This document shows, piece after piece, positions 18,047-25,477 of a DNA stretch of 64,000 bases. Each line of letters begins with the position of its first letter. The first letter of the stretch is position 1. The stretch is from Psychrobacillus sp044762655 (GTDB taxonomy: Bacteria > Bacillota > Bacilli > Bacillales_A > Planococcaceae), in NCBI RefSeq assembly GCF_044762655.1, contig NZ_JBIWER010000009.1:1-64000 (forward strand), read 5' to 3'. A program made the translations under genes and the position numbers. Below the pieces are notes generated by a model. The model ran no database searches, had not been told where the DNA came from, and was given only the letters and a program-made list of their open reading frames with translations.

Positions 18047-18413
18047 ACTTTCCTATTGTTTCTTCACTTTCCCCGTAAAGTTCATCTAAGTGCTCTAAAT
18101 GTGTTAATCCCCATTCATGCATAGACAACAATAGTGGCATTAATCCTTTACCATATTCGGTTATTGAATATTCAACTTTTGGAGGAATTTGTGCATATAT
18201 TTTGCGATTGACTATATCGTGATATTCCAATTCCCTTAATTGAGTTGTTAGCATCTTCTTAGTTACCTCAGGGACCAATCTTTGCAATTCACTAAAACGT
18301 AAAGTTCCTTTATCCAAAAGATGAAAAAGAATTACAGGCTTCCATTTTCCAACAAGAATATCAAGAGCTGTTTCAATCGTTCCAGTTCCATTTCCTTCAC
18401 ATTCTCCAGCCAT
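18045..18413 (-). CDS. HxlR (DUF24 MarR-type) redox regulator, CatR/YodB-like
   Basis: AGGAGG fixes the start at ATG 18413 rather than an upstream in-frame ATG. The 122-aa winged-helix protein carries the family pattern ALDILVGKWKPVILFHLL (about residues 18-35) and LRFSELQRLVPEVTKKML. A Cys lies at residue 5 (MAGEC), in the position where CatR and YodB of B. subtilis carry their redox-sensing Cys. It is divergent from a CatE-like dioxygenase and two DoxX genes, the CatR-catDE layout, so it probably represses them until modified by quinones or diamide. Confidence 0.88.
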   Translation of the reverse strand: MAGECEGNGTGTIETALDILVGKWKPVILFHLLDKGTLRFSELQRLVPEVTKKMLTTQLRELEYHDIVNRKIYAQIPPKVEYSITEYGKGLMPLLLSMHEWGLTHLEHLDELYGESEETIGK

Positions 18414-18433
18414 TTTGCTTCCTCCTAATATGG

Positions 18434-18449
18434 TATCTTTTTGTATACT
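18434..18449. promoter_or_regulatory. Candidate HxlR operator
   Basis: GTATCTTTTTGTATAC lies just upstream of the HxlR start. Extended, ATGGTATC and GTATACTAT form an imperfect inverted repeat, the general shape of DUF24-regulator sites. Seen by eye only. Confidence 0.4.
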
Positions 18450-18617
18450 ATGCCACATTAAAGTACCTACTTCCGATTATTCTTCTTAGGGATTATTATA
18501 ACCCTAGAAGTTAAATTAAAACAAGGCGCAACACTAATTCCCTCAATTCTCGAATTTCTGGCTAACACTGATTTTTTGCAACGAAATAAATATCAAAAAA
18601 GTATAGGAGGTAAAAAA

Positions 18618-19529
18618 ATGCCTTGGTTTTCACAACAAAATAAATCTCACGAAAATATAGGAGGTAAAAGAATAAATTCTTATCACAGCAAACCTAATAC
18701 ATTTGCAAGCCACGTTCATTTAAAAGTTGAAAATTTGAGTCGGACTCTCGAGTTTTACCAAGACCTAATGGGATTTCAGGTGTTAAATCAATCAGGAAAA
18801 AAAGCAGTATTGACAGCAAACGGAATAACGCCTTTGCTTACAATCGAACAGCCTGAAGACGTCATTCCCAAGCAAATGCGCACAACAGGTTTGTATCACT
18901 ATGCTTTACTTCTTCCTACCCGTAAAGATTTAGGGAAACTAATCACTCATCTTTTGAATGAACAGTATCCCTTGCAAGGTGCTTCTGATCACGGGACCCA
19001 TGATGCTCTATATTTTGCAGATCCTGATGGAAATGGTATCGAAGTAGCCGTAGATACTGATCCATCGACATGGTATGACAAAACAGGGAAGTTAGATATT
19101 TCGAAAAATGGTCCAATGGATGTGGAAAGCGTCATTGCTGAAGCGAATGGGGAAAGATGGAATGGTATCCCTGAAGGAACCATTATCGGTCATATTCATT
19201 TGCATGTATCTGATTTAGAGAAAACAAAGGAATTTTATCATGATGGCCTAGGGTTAGATATTGTCATAGAGATACCGAATCAAGCAATATTTTTTTCAAG
19301 CGGTGGTTATCACCATCATATAGGAACAAACATTTGGAATGGCAAAAATGCGCCAAAACCTACATCTAATAGTGTAGGAATGCTCTTTTATACTCTTGTT
19401 ATAGCAAACGAGGAAACAAGAAAATCATTGGTAGTAAAATTAGAAGCTATGGGTTATCGAGTAATAGAAGATAATGGGGAACTCTTTACGGAAGATCCAT
19501 CTGGGAATCGAATTCATTTGTGCTCTTAA
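18618..19529 (+). CDS. Extradiol catechol dioxygenase-like VOC protein, CatE-like
   Basis: ATAGGAGG sets the start at ATG 18618. A near copy of this site (ATAGGAGGTAAAAGAATA) lies 14 codons inside the gene, where the longer N-terminus may have been added. The 303-aa protein holds two VOC/glyoxalase modules: the first begins ASHVHLKVENL, the second IIGHIHLHVSDL, whose His residues are the usual first metal ligand. The size and two-module layout match CatE/YfiE of Bacillus, which opens the catechol ring. Divergent from the HxlR gene and followed by two DoxX genes. A glyoxalase-type alternative cannot be ruled out. Confidence 0.83.
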   Translation: MPWFSQQNKSHENIGGKRINSYHSKPNTFASHVHLKVENLSRTLEFYQDLMGFQVLNQSGKKAVLTANGITPLLTIEQPEDVIPKQMRTTGLYHYALLLPTRKDLGKLITHLLNEQYPLQGASDHGTHDALYFADPDGNGIEVAVDTDPSTWYDKTGKLDISKNGPMDVESVIAEANGERWNGIPEGTIIGHIHLHVSDLEKTKEFYHDGLGLDIVIEIPNQAIFFSSGGYHHHIGTNIWNGKNAPKPTSNSVGMLFYTLVIANEETRKSLVVKLEAMGYRVIEDNGELFTEDPSGNRIHLCS

Positions 19530-19629
19530 TACCTTGCATTACTTAGACTACGGTACAACAACGTACCTAATTTCTAAAATTATTCCTAGGAATTATTGAA
19601 ACAGATTTAATACAAGGAGGATTTTTACG

Positions 19630-20001
19630 ATGAAGTGGACAGTTCGAATTATACAAGGATTATTGGCTATTGGATTTCTATTATTTGGGTTTATGAAAGT
19701 GAGTGCAAACCCAATGCAGGTGGAGGCATTTAACAACGTCTATGGCTATGGAACAGGTTTCATGTATGTAGTGGGAGCTATTGAAATCATATCAGCGATC
19801 GGTTTGCTTATTGGGTTTAAGAAGAAAAATTTAGTTTCTATTTTCAGCGGTTTATTAATAGTGGTGATGGCGGGTGCAGTGTTCACACACCTTATGGCTA
19901 GCCAAGGTTTCAGTGTTGCCATGATGCCTTTCATTCTTCTTATATTAGCCGTTGTGGTGTTTTTTGGTCAGAAAAAAATAATTAAAACATTAACAGTTTA
20001 A
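19630..20001 (+). CDS. DoxX-family membrane protein, CatD-like
   Basis: AAGGAGG precedes ATG 19630. The 123-aa protein has four membrane helices and a DoxX start (IIQGLLAIGFLLFGFMKV). In B. subtilis a DoxX protein (CatD) is encoded with CatE under CatR; here it follows the CatE-like gene after 100 bases. Probable partner in quinone or thiol-stress defence at the membrane. Confidence 0.82.
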   Translation: MKWTVRIIQGLLAIGFLLFGFMKVSANPMQVEAFNNVYGYGTGFMYVVGAIEIISAIGLLIGFKKKNLVSIFSGLLIVVMAGAVFTHLMASQGFSVAMMPFILLILAVVVFFGQKKIIKTLTV

Positions 20002-20017
20002 AAGGAGAGGTTGAAAA

Positions 20018-20371
20018 ATGAATATCGCTTTATGGATTGTACAAATTATTTTAGCATTAATGTTTGTGATGGCTGGTTTCACAAAGGCATTCCAATACGA
20101 AAAAGCTAAATCTAGCTTACCGTGGGTAAAAGATTCTTCAAAAGGATTGGTTACGTTTATCGGGGTAGCAGAATTGCTTGGAGGCATTGGCTTGATTGTA
20201 CCTTATGCCATAGGAATAGCACCTATACTAACACCAATTGCGGCTCTTGGACTAGGGCTAGTCATGATTTTAGCAGCTGTGTTTCATGCTAAAAGAAAAG
20301 AAAATCAGGCAATCGGCATGAACATCATTTTATTGGCATTAGCATTATTTGTGGCAATCGGGCGGTGGTAG
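20018..20371 (+). CDS. Second DoxX-family membrane protein
   Basis: Begins 16 bases after the previous DoxX gene behind AAAGGAGAGG. The 117 residues form four helices with LALMFVMAGFTKAF at the first, closer to the DoxX-like subgroup seen in the azoreductase cluster (15286) than to its immediate neighbour. The tandem pair may form a mixed complex. Function inferred from context. Confidence 0.8.
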   Translation: MNIALWIVQIILALMFVMAGFTKAFQYEKAKSSLPWVKDSSKGLVTFIGVAELLGGIGLIVPYAIGIAPILTPIAALGLGLVMILAAVFHAKRKENQAIGMNIILLALALFVAIGRW

Positions 20372-20480
20372 TAGGAACAAGACGCTCCACATGCAAGTTT
20401 AGCAGTACCAAGACCTGAACATAAAAAGAACCGACATAAAGTTAGTTCTTTTGCTGTATTTTTGAGCAATTTATTATGCG

Positions 20481-20506
20481 ACTTCTCTTACTAGAGAAGT
20501 TTTTTT
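20481..20506 (+). terminator. Terminator of the CatE/DoxX operon
   Basis: ACTTCTC TTACTA GAGAAGT followed by a run of T. A second hairpin (AAGAAC...GTTCTT) lies about 45 bases earlier. Confidence 0.8.
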
Positions 20507-20551
20507 GACTAAGGGTATTATTAATATGAAAGTTTGTGAAGAAATGTATTT

Positions 20552-20683
20552 AACCTAACGGGTGCTTTAGTTCAACAAGACCATCATTACGATGGTCTAT
20601 TTTTATGTCCAAAACATTAAGTTGATCTCAGATATGCATTGTGAAATGTTACACTTAAACTAAAGCGGCAGTTTAGTACAAGA
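20552..20683 (+). repeat. Hairpin repeat R9 (long form)
   Basis: Left module AACCTAACGGGTGCTTTAG; terminator stem GACCATC attac GATGGTC with TATTTTT; then about 50 extra bases ending TTGTGAAATGTTACAC; then the right module TTAAACTAAAGCGGCAG with TTTAGTACAAG. R11 shares this long layout and the extra bases; the short copies lack them. Confidence 0.8.
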
Positions 20684-20728
20684 AAAGCTATGATTTTATT
20701 AAAGGATTAGACAAAGGAGTGAGAAAAA

Positions 20729-21175
20729 ATGGGGATGAAAACAACAAGGAAAAATTTTACTGAATGGGAAATAAAGCATTTAAATCAACCTTTATCGTTT
20801 GATGATGTATGGGAGTTAGGAAAAGAAAAATATAGGTTCGATACGCAAGATTTAATAGGTATATATGTATTTCAAAACATTAAAACTAATCGGTTTTATA
20901 TAGGTAGTTCACATCATATCTTTGGCAGGTTAAAATCCCACGCATCCTCTATGAAATCAAGAAAGCATAGTTATCAAGAGATAAATGAGGATTTTAAGAA
21001 ATATGGAAAGGATAGCTTTGTATTTAAAATATTTACTTATTGTGATAATTCACAATTACGTAGGTTTGAAAAAAGTTGGCTCCAAACTTATAGTGAAAAA
21101 GAAAAGCTATACAATCAAGGTGAGATTGATAATTGGGATACGGCAAAAGGTAGATGGGTTAGAAATAGATGGTGA
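20729..21175 (+). CDS. GIY-YIG domain protein
   Basis: AAAGGAG precedes ATG 20729. The 148-aa protein shows the GIY-YIG nuclease core: GIYVFQN (about residues 45-51), RFYIGSS (about 57-63), an Arg in FGRLKSH and a later Glu in RRFEKSW (about 115). A basic tail follows. Free-standing GIY-YIG proteins include homing endonucleases and other DNA-cutting enzymes. It is the only gene between repeats R9 and R10, so it may be cargo or may act on the repeats; the latter is speculation. Confidence 0.8.
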   Translation: MGMKTTRKNFTEWEIKHLNQPLSFDDVWELGKEKYRFDTQDLIGIYVFQNIKTNRFYIGSSHHIFGRLKSHASSMKSRKHSYQEINEDFKKYGKDSFVFKIFTYCDNSQLRRFEKSWLQTYSEKEKLYNQGEIDNWDTAKGRWVRNRW

Positions 21176-21210
21176 AAAAAATTATGTAATGGGAGTTTTA
21201 CTTAGCTCTT

Positions 21211-21291
21211 CTTTAACTAACGGGTGCTTTACTTCAAGAAGGGGTAAAGCCTTTTTTCTTATTGTACTAAAGACGCAGGTTAGATGAAGAA
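21211..21291 (+). repeat. Hairpin repeat R10 with built-in terminator
   Basis: TTAACTAACGGGTGCTTTAC; stem GCTTTAC...GTAAAGC with six T; right module TTGTACTAAAGACGCAGGTTAG. Confidence 0.8.
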
Positions 21292-21300
21292 ATACAAAAA

Positions 21301-21325
21301 AAAAAGACCAATAAGTGGTCTTTTT
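21301..21325 (-). terminator. Terminator of the secreted-protein gene
   Basis: AAAAAGACCA ATAAG TGGTCTTTTT, perfect 10-bp stem at the end of the minus-strand gene. Confidence 0.75.
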
Positions 21326-21743
21326 AAAGGGGAAAAGCTAAAGTTTTTAGTAACGTATCAGTTTCTGCTTTAATGGTAAAAAAATGTGGATTCTTCTCAT
21401 CATCAAATATGAGTAAATAAGGCTTTTCATCTTCGGGAATAATAATGATAACTTCATCAATCGTAGTATTCACCCATTTATTTTCTAATCGAAGAGATGG
21501 CGTTAAGGGAATCTTAACTATATAACCTTTGTCTGGAATAGGGTTGAATTTTTTAACAATATTATCAATTTCTTGAATAACTTTTTTAGTCTCTAATTGT
21601 ATTTTAGGATTTGTTGGGATTGTTATTATCTTATTTTTTTCAACATCAAGAAATTCAATATTTGCTGTGCTTTGTGCACTTACTATAAGTAGATTAAATA
21701 GAAAAAGTAAAGGAATTGACGTAAATAATATTTTAGGAATCAC
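21324..21743 (-). CDS. Secreted protein of unknown function
   Basis: GAGGTGA eight bases upstream favours the GTG at 21743 over earlier in-frame starts, giving 139 aa. The N-terminus is a signal peptide (IPKILFTSIPLLFLFNLL) with a likely cut after VSAQS. The mature part (about 115 aa) has alternating strands and one helix (IQEIDNIVKKF) and no cysteine. It should be released or wall-associated. Family not recognised. It is a lone minus-strand gene between repeats R10 and R11. Confidence 0.6.
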   Translation of the reverse strand: MIPKILFTSIPLLFLFNLLIVSAQSTANIEFLDVEKNKIITIPTNPKIQLETKKVIQEIDNIVKKFNPIPDKGYIVKIPLTPSLRLENKWVNTTIDEVIIIIPEDEKPYLLIFDDEKNPHFFTIKAETDTLLKTLAFPL

Positions 21744-21790
21744 ATTTATCACCTCAGATTTAGCCTTACCTAAAATTATTTTGTTATACA

Positions 21791-21931
21791 TGCTTATTCA
21801 ACTAACGGGTGCTTTAGTTAAACAAGACCATCACTTCGATGGTCTATCTTTTTATCTGAAACAACAAGTAGTTCTCAGAAATCCATTGTGAAATGTTACA
21901 CTTAAACTAACGGGGCAGGTTAGTTGAAGAA
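21791..21931 (+). repeat. Hairpin repeat R11 (long form)
   Basis: CTTATTCAACTAACGGGTGC; stem GACCATC acttc GATGGTC; about 50 extra bases ending TTGTGAAATGTTACAC as in R9; right module TTAAACTAACGGGGCAG with GTTAGTTGAAGAAG. Confidence 0.8.
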
Positions 21932-21989
21932 GAGAAGGGAAGTTTTTGTGTCGCATTTGAAACATTAAGCTCAGTAAGTAGGAAAAAAA

Positions 21990-22025
21990 GAAAGTGCGTT
22001 TCTGTATTAATAGAAACGCACTTTC
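21990..22025 (-). terminator. Terminator of the DMT transporter gene
   Basis: GAAAGTGCGTTTCT pairs perfectly with AGAAACGCACTTTC (14 bp, 8-base loop), just after the transporter stop on the minus strand. Confidence 0.75.
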
Positions 22026-22031
22026 GGAATA

Positions 22032-22904
22032 TTATTCGTCTTTTATAACTATAAAAACACCGCTAAAAATTAAAATTGTACCTATCCAAAATGAAATTCC
22101 AATTGTTTCACCCAATAATAGCCAACCTAAAAAGGTCCCGACGATTGGTTGGAAGAAAAAGAATAATCCACCACTGGAAGCATTCATTAATTGGAGACCT
22201 TTGTTCCATAATAAAAAACCACCAGCTGTTGAAATAACGCCTAAATACAGTAAACCTCCTGAAATCGTCGGTTGTAAAATAGATGATAAGTCTAAATCGT
22301 TTAACTTTGGTAGAACAAATGGCGTCAACAAAATTACGGCTATCAAAGAAGAATAAGTTGTAAAAACAAGTTGTGAATAATGAGTAGGGACTTTTTTGAT
22401 TATTACGGACATTAATGCCCATGTTAATGCAGCTATTAATAAGTAGAAGCCGCCTAGCTGTTGTGTTCCATCTATTTTGCCATTACCAACAATAATGAAC
22501 ACGCCTACTGTTGCTAGAACAATGGAGAAACATTTTTTTAGCGTTATTTTTTCTTTTAAAATAAAACGTGCAAATATCACCATAAAAGCAGGTGTTGTTG
22601 ATGTAATAATGGCGCCCATTTGAGCAGTTGATAACATCGTACCTATTTCTTGTGTGACTATCGAAATTGTATTACCAATAAGACCGACAAGAAAGATAAT
22701 AACCCAGTCTCTTTTGGCTATTTTCCATGATTGCTTCATGCAAACGCCGATTATAACAAGCACAACTACCGCAATCACATAACGAATCCATACGAGTTCG
22801 AATGGTGGAACAATATCAACCACCACTTTTACTACAACATACATTGCACCCCAAATACTTGCAGCAATTGATAAAAATAAGGCACCTATTATTTTATTAT
22901 TCAT
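22032..22904 (-). CDS. DMT-superfamily (EamA) transporter
   Basis: GGAGG sets the start at ATG 22904. The 290-aa protein has ten predicted membrane helices as two EamA repeats: the first opens with AASIWGAMYVVVK and the second with LTWALMSVIIKKV. Such proteins export amino acids, drugs or metabolites by proton exchange; the substrate is not evident. It ends in VFIVIKDE. Lone minus-strand gene between repeats R11 and R12. An AATACT-TTTAAT-AGTATT inverted repeat near 23070 could be its operator. Confidence 0.88.
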   Translation of the reverse strand: MNNKIIGALFLSIAASIWGAMYVVVKVVVDIVPPFELVWIRYVIAVVVLVIIGVCMKQSWKIAKRDWVIIFLVGLIGNTISIVTQEIGTMLSTAQMGAIITSTTPAFMVIFARFILKEKITLKKCFSIVLATVGVFIIVGNGKIDGTQQLGGFYLLIAALTWALMSVIIKKVPTHYSQLVFTTYSSLIAVILLTPFVLPKLNDLDLSSILQPTISGGLLYLGVISTAGGFLLWNKGLQLMNASSGGLFFFFQPIVGTFLGWLLLGETIGISFWIGTILIFSGVFIVIKDE

Positions 22905-23144
22905 GTTTTTTCCTCCGTTTTTCATAGATATCTATGTCCCTAACGGAGAAAATCTCTTCTACCGTTAAGGAAGAAGAATGGTTGGTACATCTTGTTCAAA
23001 TAATGGAGAAAACATCATATAAATCAACACCTTTTTATTATCATTTTTAATATTATATATTAGATTTAATACTTTTAATAGTATTGAGTTATTAGGATTA
23101 ACTACTAGACATCCCGACCATAATTTGTAACAGAAGAGAAGGTG

Positions 23145-23222
23145 CTTATTCAACTAACGGGTGCTTTACTTTAAGAGGGCGTAAAGCCTTTTTTCTTATT
23201 GAACTAAAGAGACAGGTGTAAA
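23145..23222 (+). repeat. Hairpin repeat R12, degenerate right half
   Basis: CTTATTCAACTAACGGGTGC; stem GCTTTACTT...GGCGTAAAGC with TTTTTT; the right module (TTGAACTAAAGAGACAGG) has lost its closing arm. Last copy; none was seen further right in the window. Confidence 0.75.
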
Positions 23223-23289
23223 AACAGGGTACCAATGAGTCCTAAAAAAAACCAAATTAACCTTTATTCGACGATCGAGCACAAATAGT

Positions 23290-24285
23290 TTACTGAAAGA
23301 GTGAAGTGTTGGCATATAACGCTACGGATCCGCCAGAGTGCACAAATAGAATGTTATCTTCCCGCTTAAAGAAGCCTTTCTGAATTAAATCAATGAGTCC
23401 AACTGCCCCTTTACCAGTATAAATCGGATCTAGCAAAATTCCTTCTGATCTTGCAATGAGCCTGACAGCCTCGACCATTTCCGGAGTAGGTATAGCATAG
23501 CCTGGTCCGATATACTCTTCATAACATATAACCGCTTCACGCGGGATTGAAATTGGGATACCAATATGTGCTGAAGTTTCTTTTACAAGCTGAAAGACTT
23601 TTTCTTCTTGTTCCACTTTACCCCTACTTACATTGATCCCAATTACTGGTATATTACTTTGACTGCCATTAAAGCCCGTCACCAAACCAGCATGCATTCC
23701 GCCGCTGCCGCTTACACAAACAACGGCATTGACTGGATATCCTTTATCAAAGGATTGTGCTAAAATCTCCTGAGCACAAGCAACATATCCTGTTGCCCCA
23801 ATAGGATTCGATCCTCCAACCGGAATGATATAAGGTGTATGTCCTTCTACCGATACCTTTTTCGCTACTTCTTGCATTTCTTTCATCAAGTCTGTCCCAT
23901 TCGGCACAATCTTGATTTTTTCTGCACCCAGTAAATGATACAAGAAATAATTCCCGTTAAAAGTCGGCTCAGAATCTATTAAAAACCCCTTCTCCAATAC
24001 AAGAATACACTTCATATTCTCTTTCACAGCAGCCGCGAGAGTTAAACGGCAATGGTTGGATTGAATGCCTCCACAGGTAATTAACGTATCCGCACCTTTT
24101 TCTACTGCGTCTGCAACAAGGAACTCTAGCTTTCTTGTTTTATTTCCACCAGCCGTCAACCCAAGCAAATCATCCCGTTTCATATAGATGGAGGGACCCC
24201 CAAGAACCTCAGATAAATTTTGTAATTTTTCAATGGGTGTATAGGCAGTTGTATATCTTTTTCTAGGAAATTGCGCTAAATTCAT
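23290..24285 (-). CDS. dcyD: D-cysteine desulfhydrase / ACC deaminase family PLP enzyme
   Basis: AGGAGGAG precedes ATG 24285. The 331-aa protein is a fold-type II PLP enzyme: MKRDDLLGLTAGGNKTRK (about residues 35-52) holds the Lys that binds PLP, GGIQSNHCR binds the cofactor ring, and GSGGMHAGL forms the phosphate loop. This family splits D-cysteine to pyruvate, ammonia and sulfide, or deaminates ACC. A cystine-type ABC transporter immediately upstream on the same strand mirrors the fliY-dcyD-yecSC set of enterobacteria and favours the D-cysteine role. Confidence 0.87.
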   Translation of the reverse strand: MNLAQFPRKRYTTAYTPIEKLQNLSEVLGGPSIYMKRDDLLGLTAGGNKTRKLEFLVADAVEKGADTLITCGGIQSNHCRLTLAAAVKENMKCILVLEKGFLIDSEPTFNGNYFLYHLLGAEKIKIVPNGTDLMKEMQEVAKKVSVEGHTPYIIPVGGSNPIGATGYVACAQEILAQSFDKGYPVNAVVCVSGSGGMHAGLVTGFNGSQSNIPVIGINVSRGKVEQEEKVFQLVKETSAHIGIPISIPREAVICYEEYIGPGYAIPTPEMVEAVRLIARSEGILLDPIYTGKGAVGLIDLIQKGFFKREDNILFVHSGGSVALYANTSLFQ

Positions 24286-24390
24286 ATAAAATCTCCTCCT
24301 ATATCCTCTGTTTGAGGCAAGTTTTTATAAAGTACTGAACTGATGCAGTGAAGACATTTAGCAGAATGAGGCGGGGACAGATCAAAAAAA

Positions 24391-24417
24391 ACCATTTTTC
24401 TTGATAAGAAAAATGGT
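24391..24417. terminator. Hairpin terminator upstream of the dcyD gene
   Basis: ACCATTTTTCTT GATA AAGAAAAATGGT flanked by A and T runs. It could end transcription from the ABC operon or act in either direction. Confidence 0.6.
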
Positions 24418-24433
24418 CATTTTTTGACACGAA

Positions 24434-24560
24434 GAAAATTGATTTACATTCCGGGGGCGCTTTCTGGACCCGGCTCGAGCCTCCTCATTACAACGTCCTA
24501 CAGGGTCTCGAGTCACGGAGTGTTCCCGCTGGAGGCACCCCTTTACTAAAATCAATTCTC
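24434..24560. repeat. MITE-like GC-rich element with inverted ends
   Basis: The ends GAAAATTGATTT and AAATCAATTCTC are inverted repeats matching at 11 of 12 bases. The interior is strikingly GC-rich for this window (CCGGGGGCGC, GGCTCGAGCC, GGTCTCGAGTC, CCGCTGGAGGCACCCC). Similar GC-rich segments with CTCGAG occur between genes in many Bacillaceae, from memory. No coding frame, so it is probably a non-autonomous mobile repeat or a structured RNA. Confidence 0.55.
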
Positions 24561-24667
24561 AAAAGTATCCGATTCTTTATCAGTGGTATAAGCGAATTCT
24601 TACAAAAAATCCACTTACGTTGCAGCCTCATCTAGTAGTAGCCTAGGTTTTAACTGTTCATATAAAT

Positions 24668-24704
24668 AAAGGCACAGTTTACACATTGATTAGTGCGCCT
24701 TTTT
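24668..24704 (-). terminator. Terminator of the cystine ABC operon
   Basis: On the minus strand AAAGGCGCA...TGTGCCTTT, 13 bases beyond the ATPase stop codon. Confidence 0.6.
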
Positions 24705-24716
24705 GAAGTATCGATT

Positions 24717-25460
24717 TTACGCACCTAGTTTATTTAAAAATTGTAATGTACGATCATGGTTGGTATGTGTAAAAATTTGTTCTGGTGTTCCCTCTTCGAC
24801 AATTAGACCGTTATCAATGAAAACTACCTTATCCGCTACCTCACGAGCAAAGTTCATTTCATGAGTCACAACAACCATGGTCATTCCTTCTTTAGCCAGT
24901 TCTTTCATTACCTTCAGAACTTCTCCTACTAATTCGGGATCTAATGCAGAAGTAGGTTCGTCAAACAGGAGAACTTCAGGTTCCATGGCCATCGCCCGGG
25001 CGATTCCCACACGCTGTTGTTGTCCGCCGGATAACTGGGATGGGTAGTGGTTTGCACGGTCCTTTAAGCCTACCTTTTCTAGCAATTGAAGAGCCTTTGC
25101 TCGTGAAAGCTCCTTGTCCTGCTTACGAACAATGACCAAGCCTTCCATCACATTTTCAAGAGCAGTCATATGAGGGAACAAATTATAACTTTGGAAAACC
25201 ATCCCTGTTTGCTGGCGGAACCTAATAACCTCATCTTTTGGTATTCGTTTTTTATCATGAAAGTCCAAAGAATATTTTCCGAGCATAATGCTCCCTTTTG
25301 TAGGCATTTCTAGTAAATTTAAACAACGGAGCAAAGTTGTTTTTCCCGATCCTGAAGGCCCAATAATACATACCGTATTGCCTTCCTCTATTTTTAGATC
25401 AATTCCTTTTAAAACTTCTGTTTGTCCAAACTGCTTATGCAGGTCTTTTATTTCAATCAC
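24717..25460 (-). CDS. Cystine/polar amino acid ABC transporter ATPase
   Basis: GTG start at 25460, eight bases after AGGAGG. The 247-aa protein has Walker A GPSGSGKTT (about residues 34-42), Q-loop, signature LSGGQQQR (about 144-151), Walker B VLLFDEP and the His switch TH (about 204). It closely follows the amino-acid importer class (GlnQ/TcyC/TcyN/YecC). It powers uptake with the permease and binding protein encoded just upstream. With dcyD downstream, L- or D-cystine is the likely substrate. Confidence 0.92.
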   Translation of the reverse strand: MIEIKDLHKQFGQTEVLKGIDLKIEEGNTVCIIGPSGSGKTTLLRCLNLLEMPTKGSIMLGKYSLDFHDKKRIPKDEVIRFRQQTGMVFQSYNLFPHMTALENVMEGLVIVRKQDKELSRAKALQLLEKVGLKDRANHYPSQLSGGQQQRVGIARAMAMEPEVLLFDEPTSALDPELVGEVLKVMKELAKEGMTMVVVTHEMNFAREVADKVVFIDNGLIVEEGTPEQIFTHTNHDRTLQFLNKLGA

Positions 25461-25477
25461 GTGTATGCCCTCCTATA

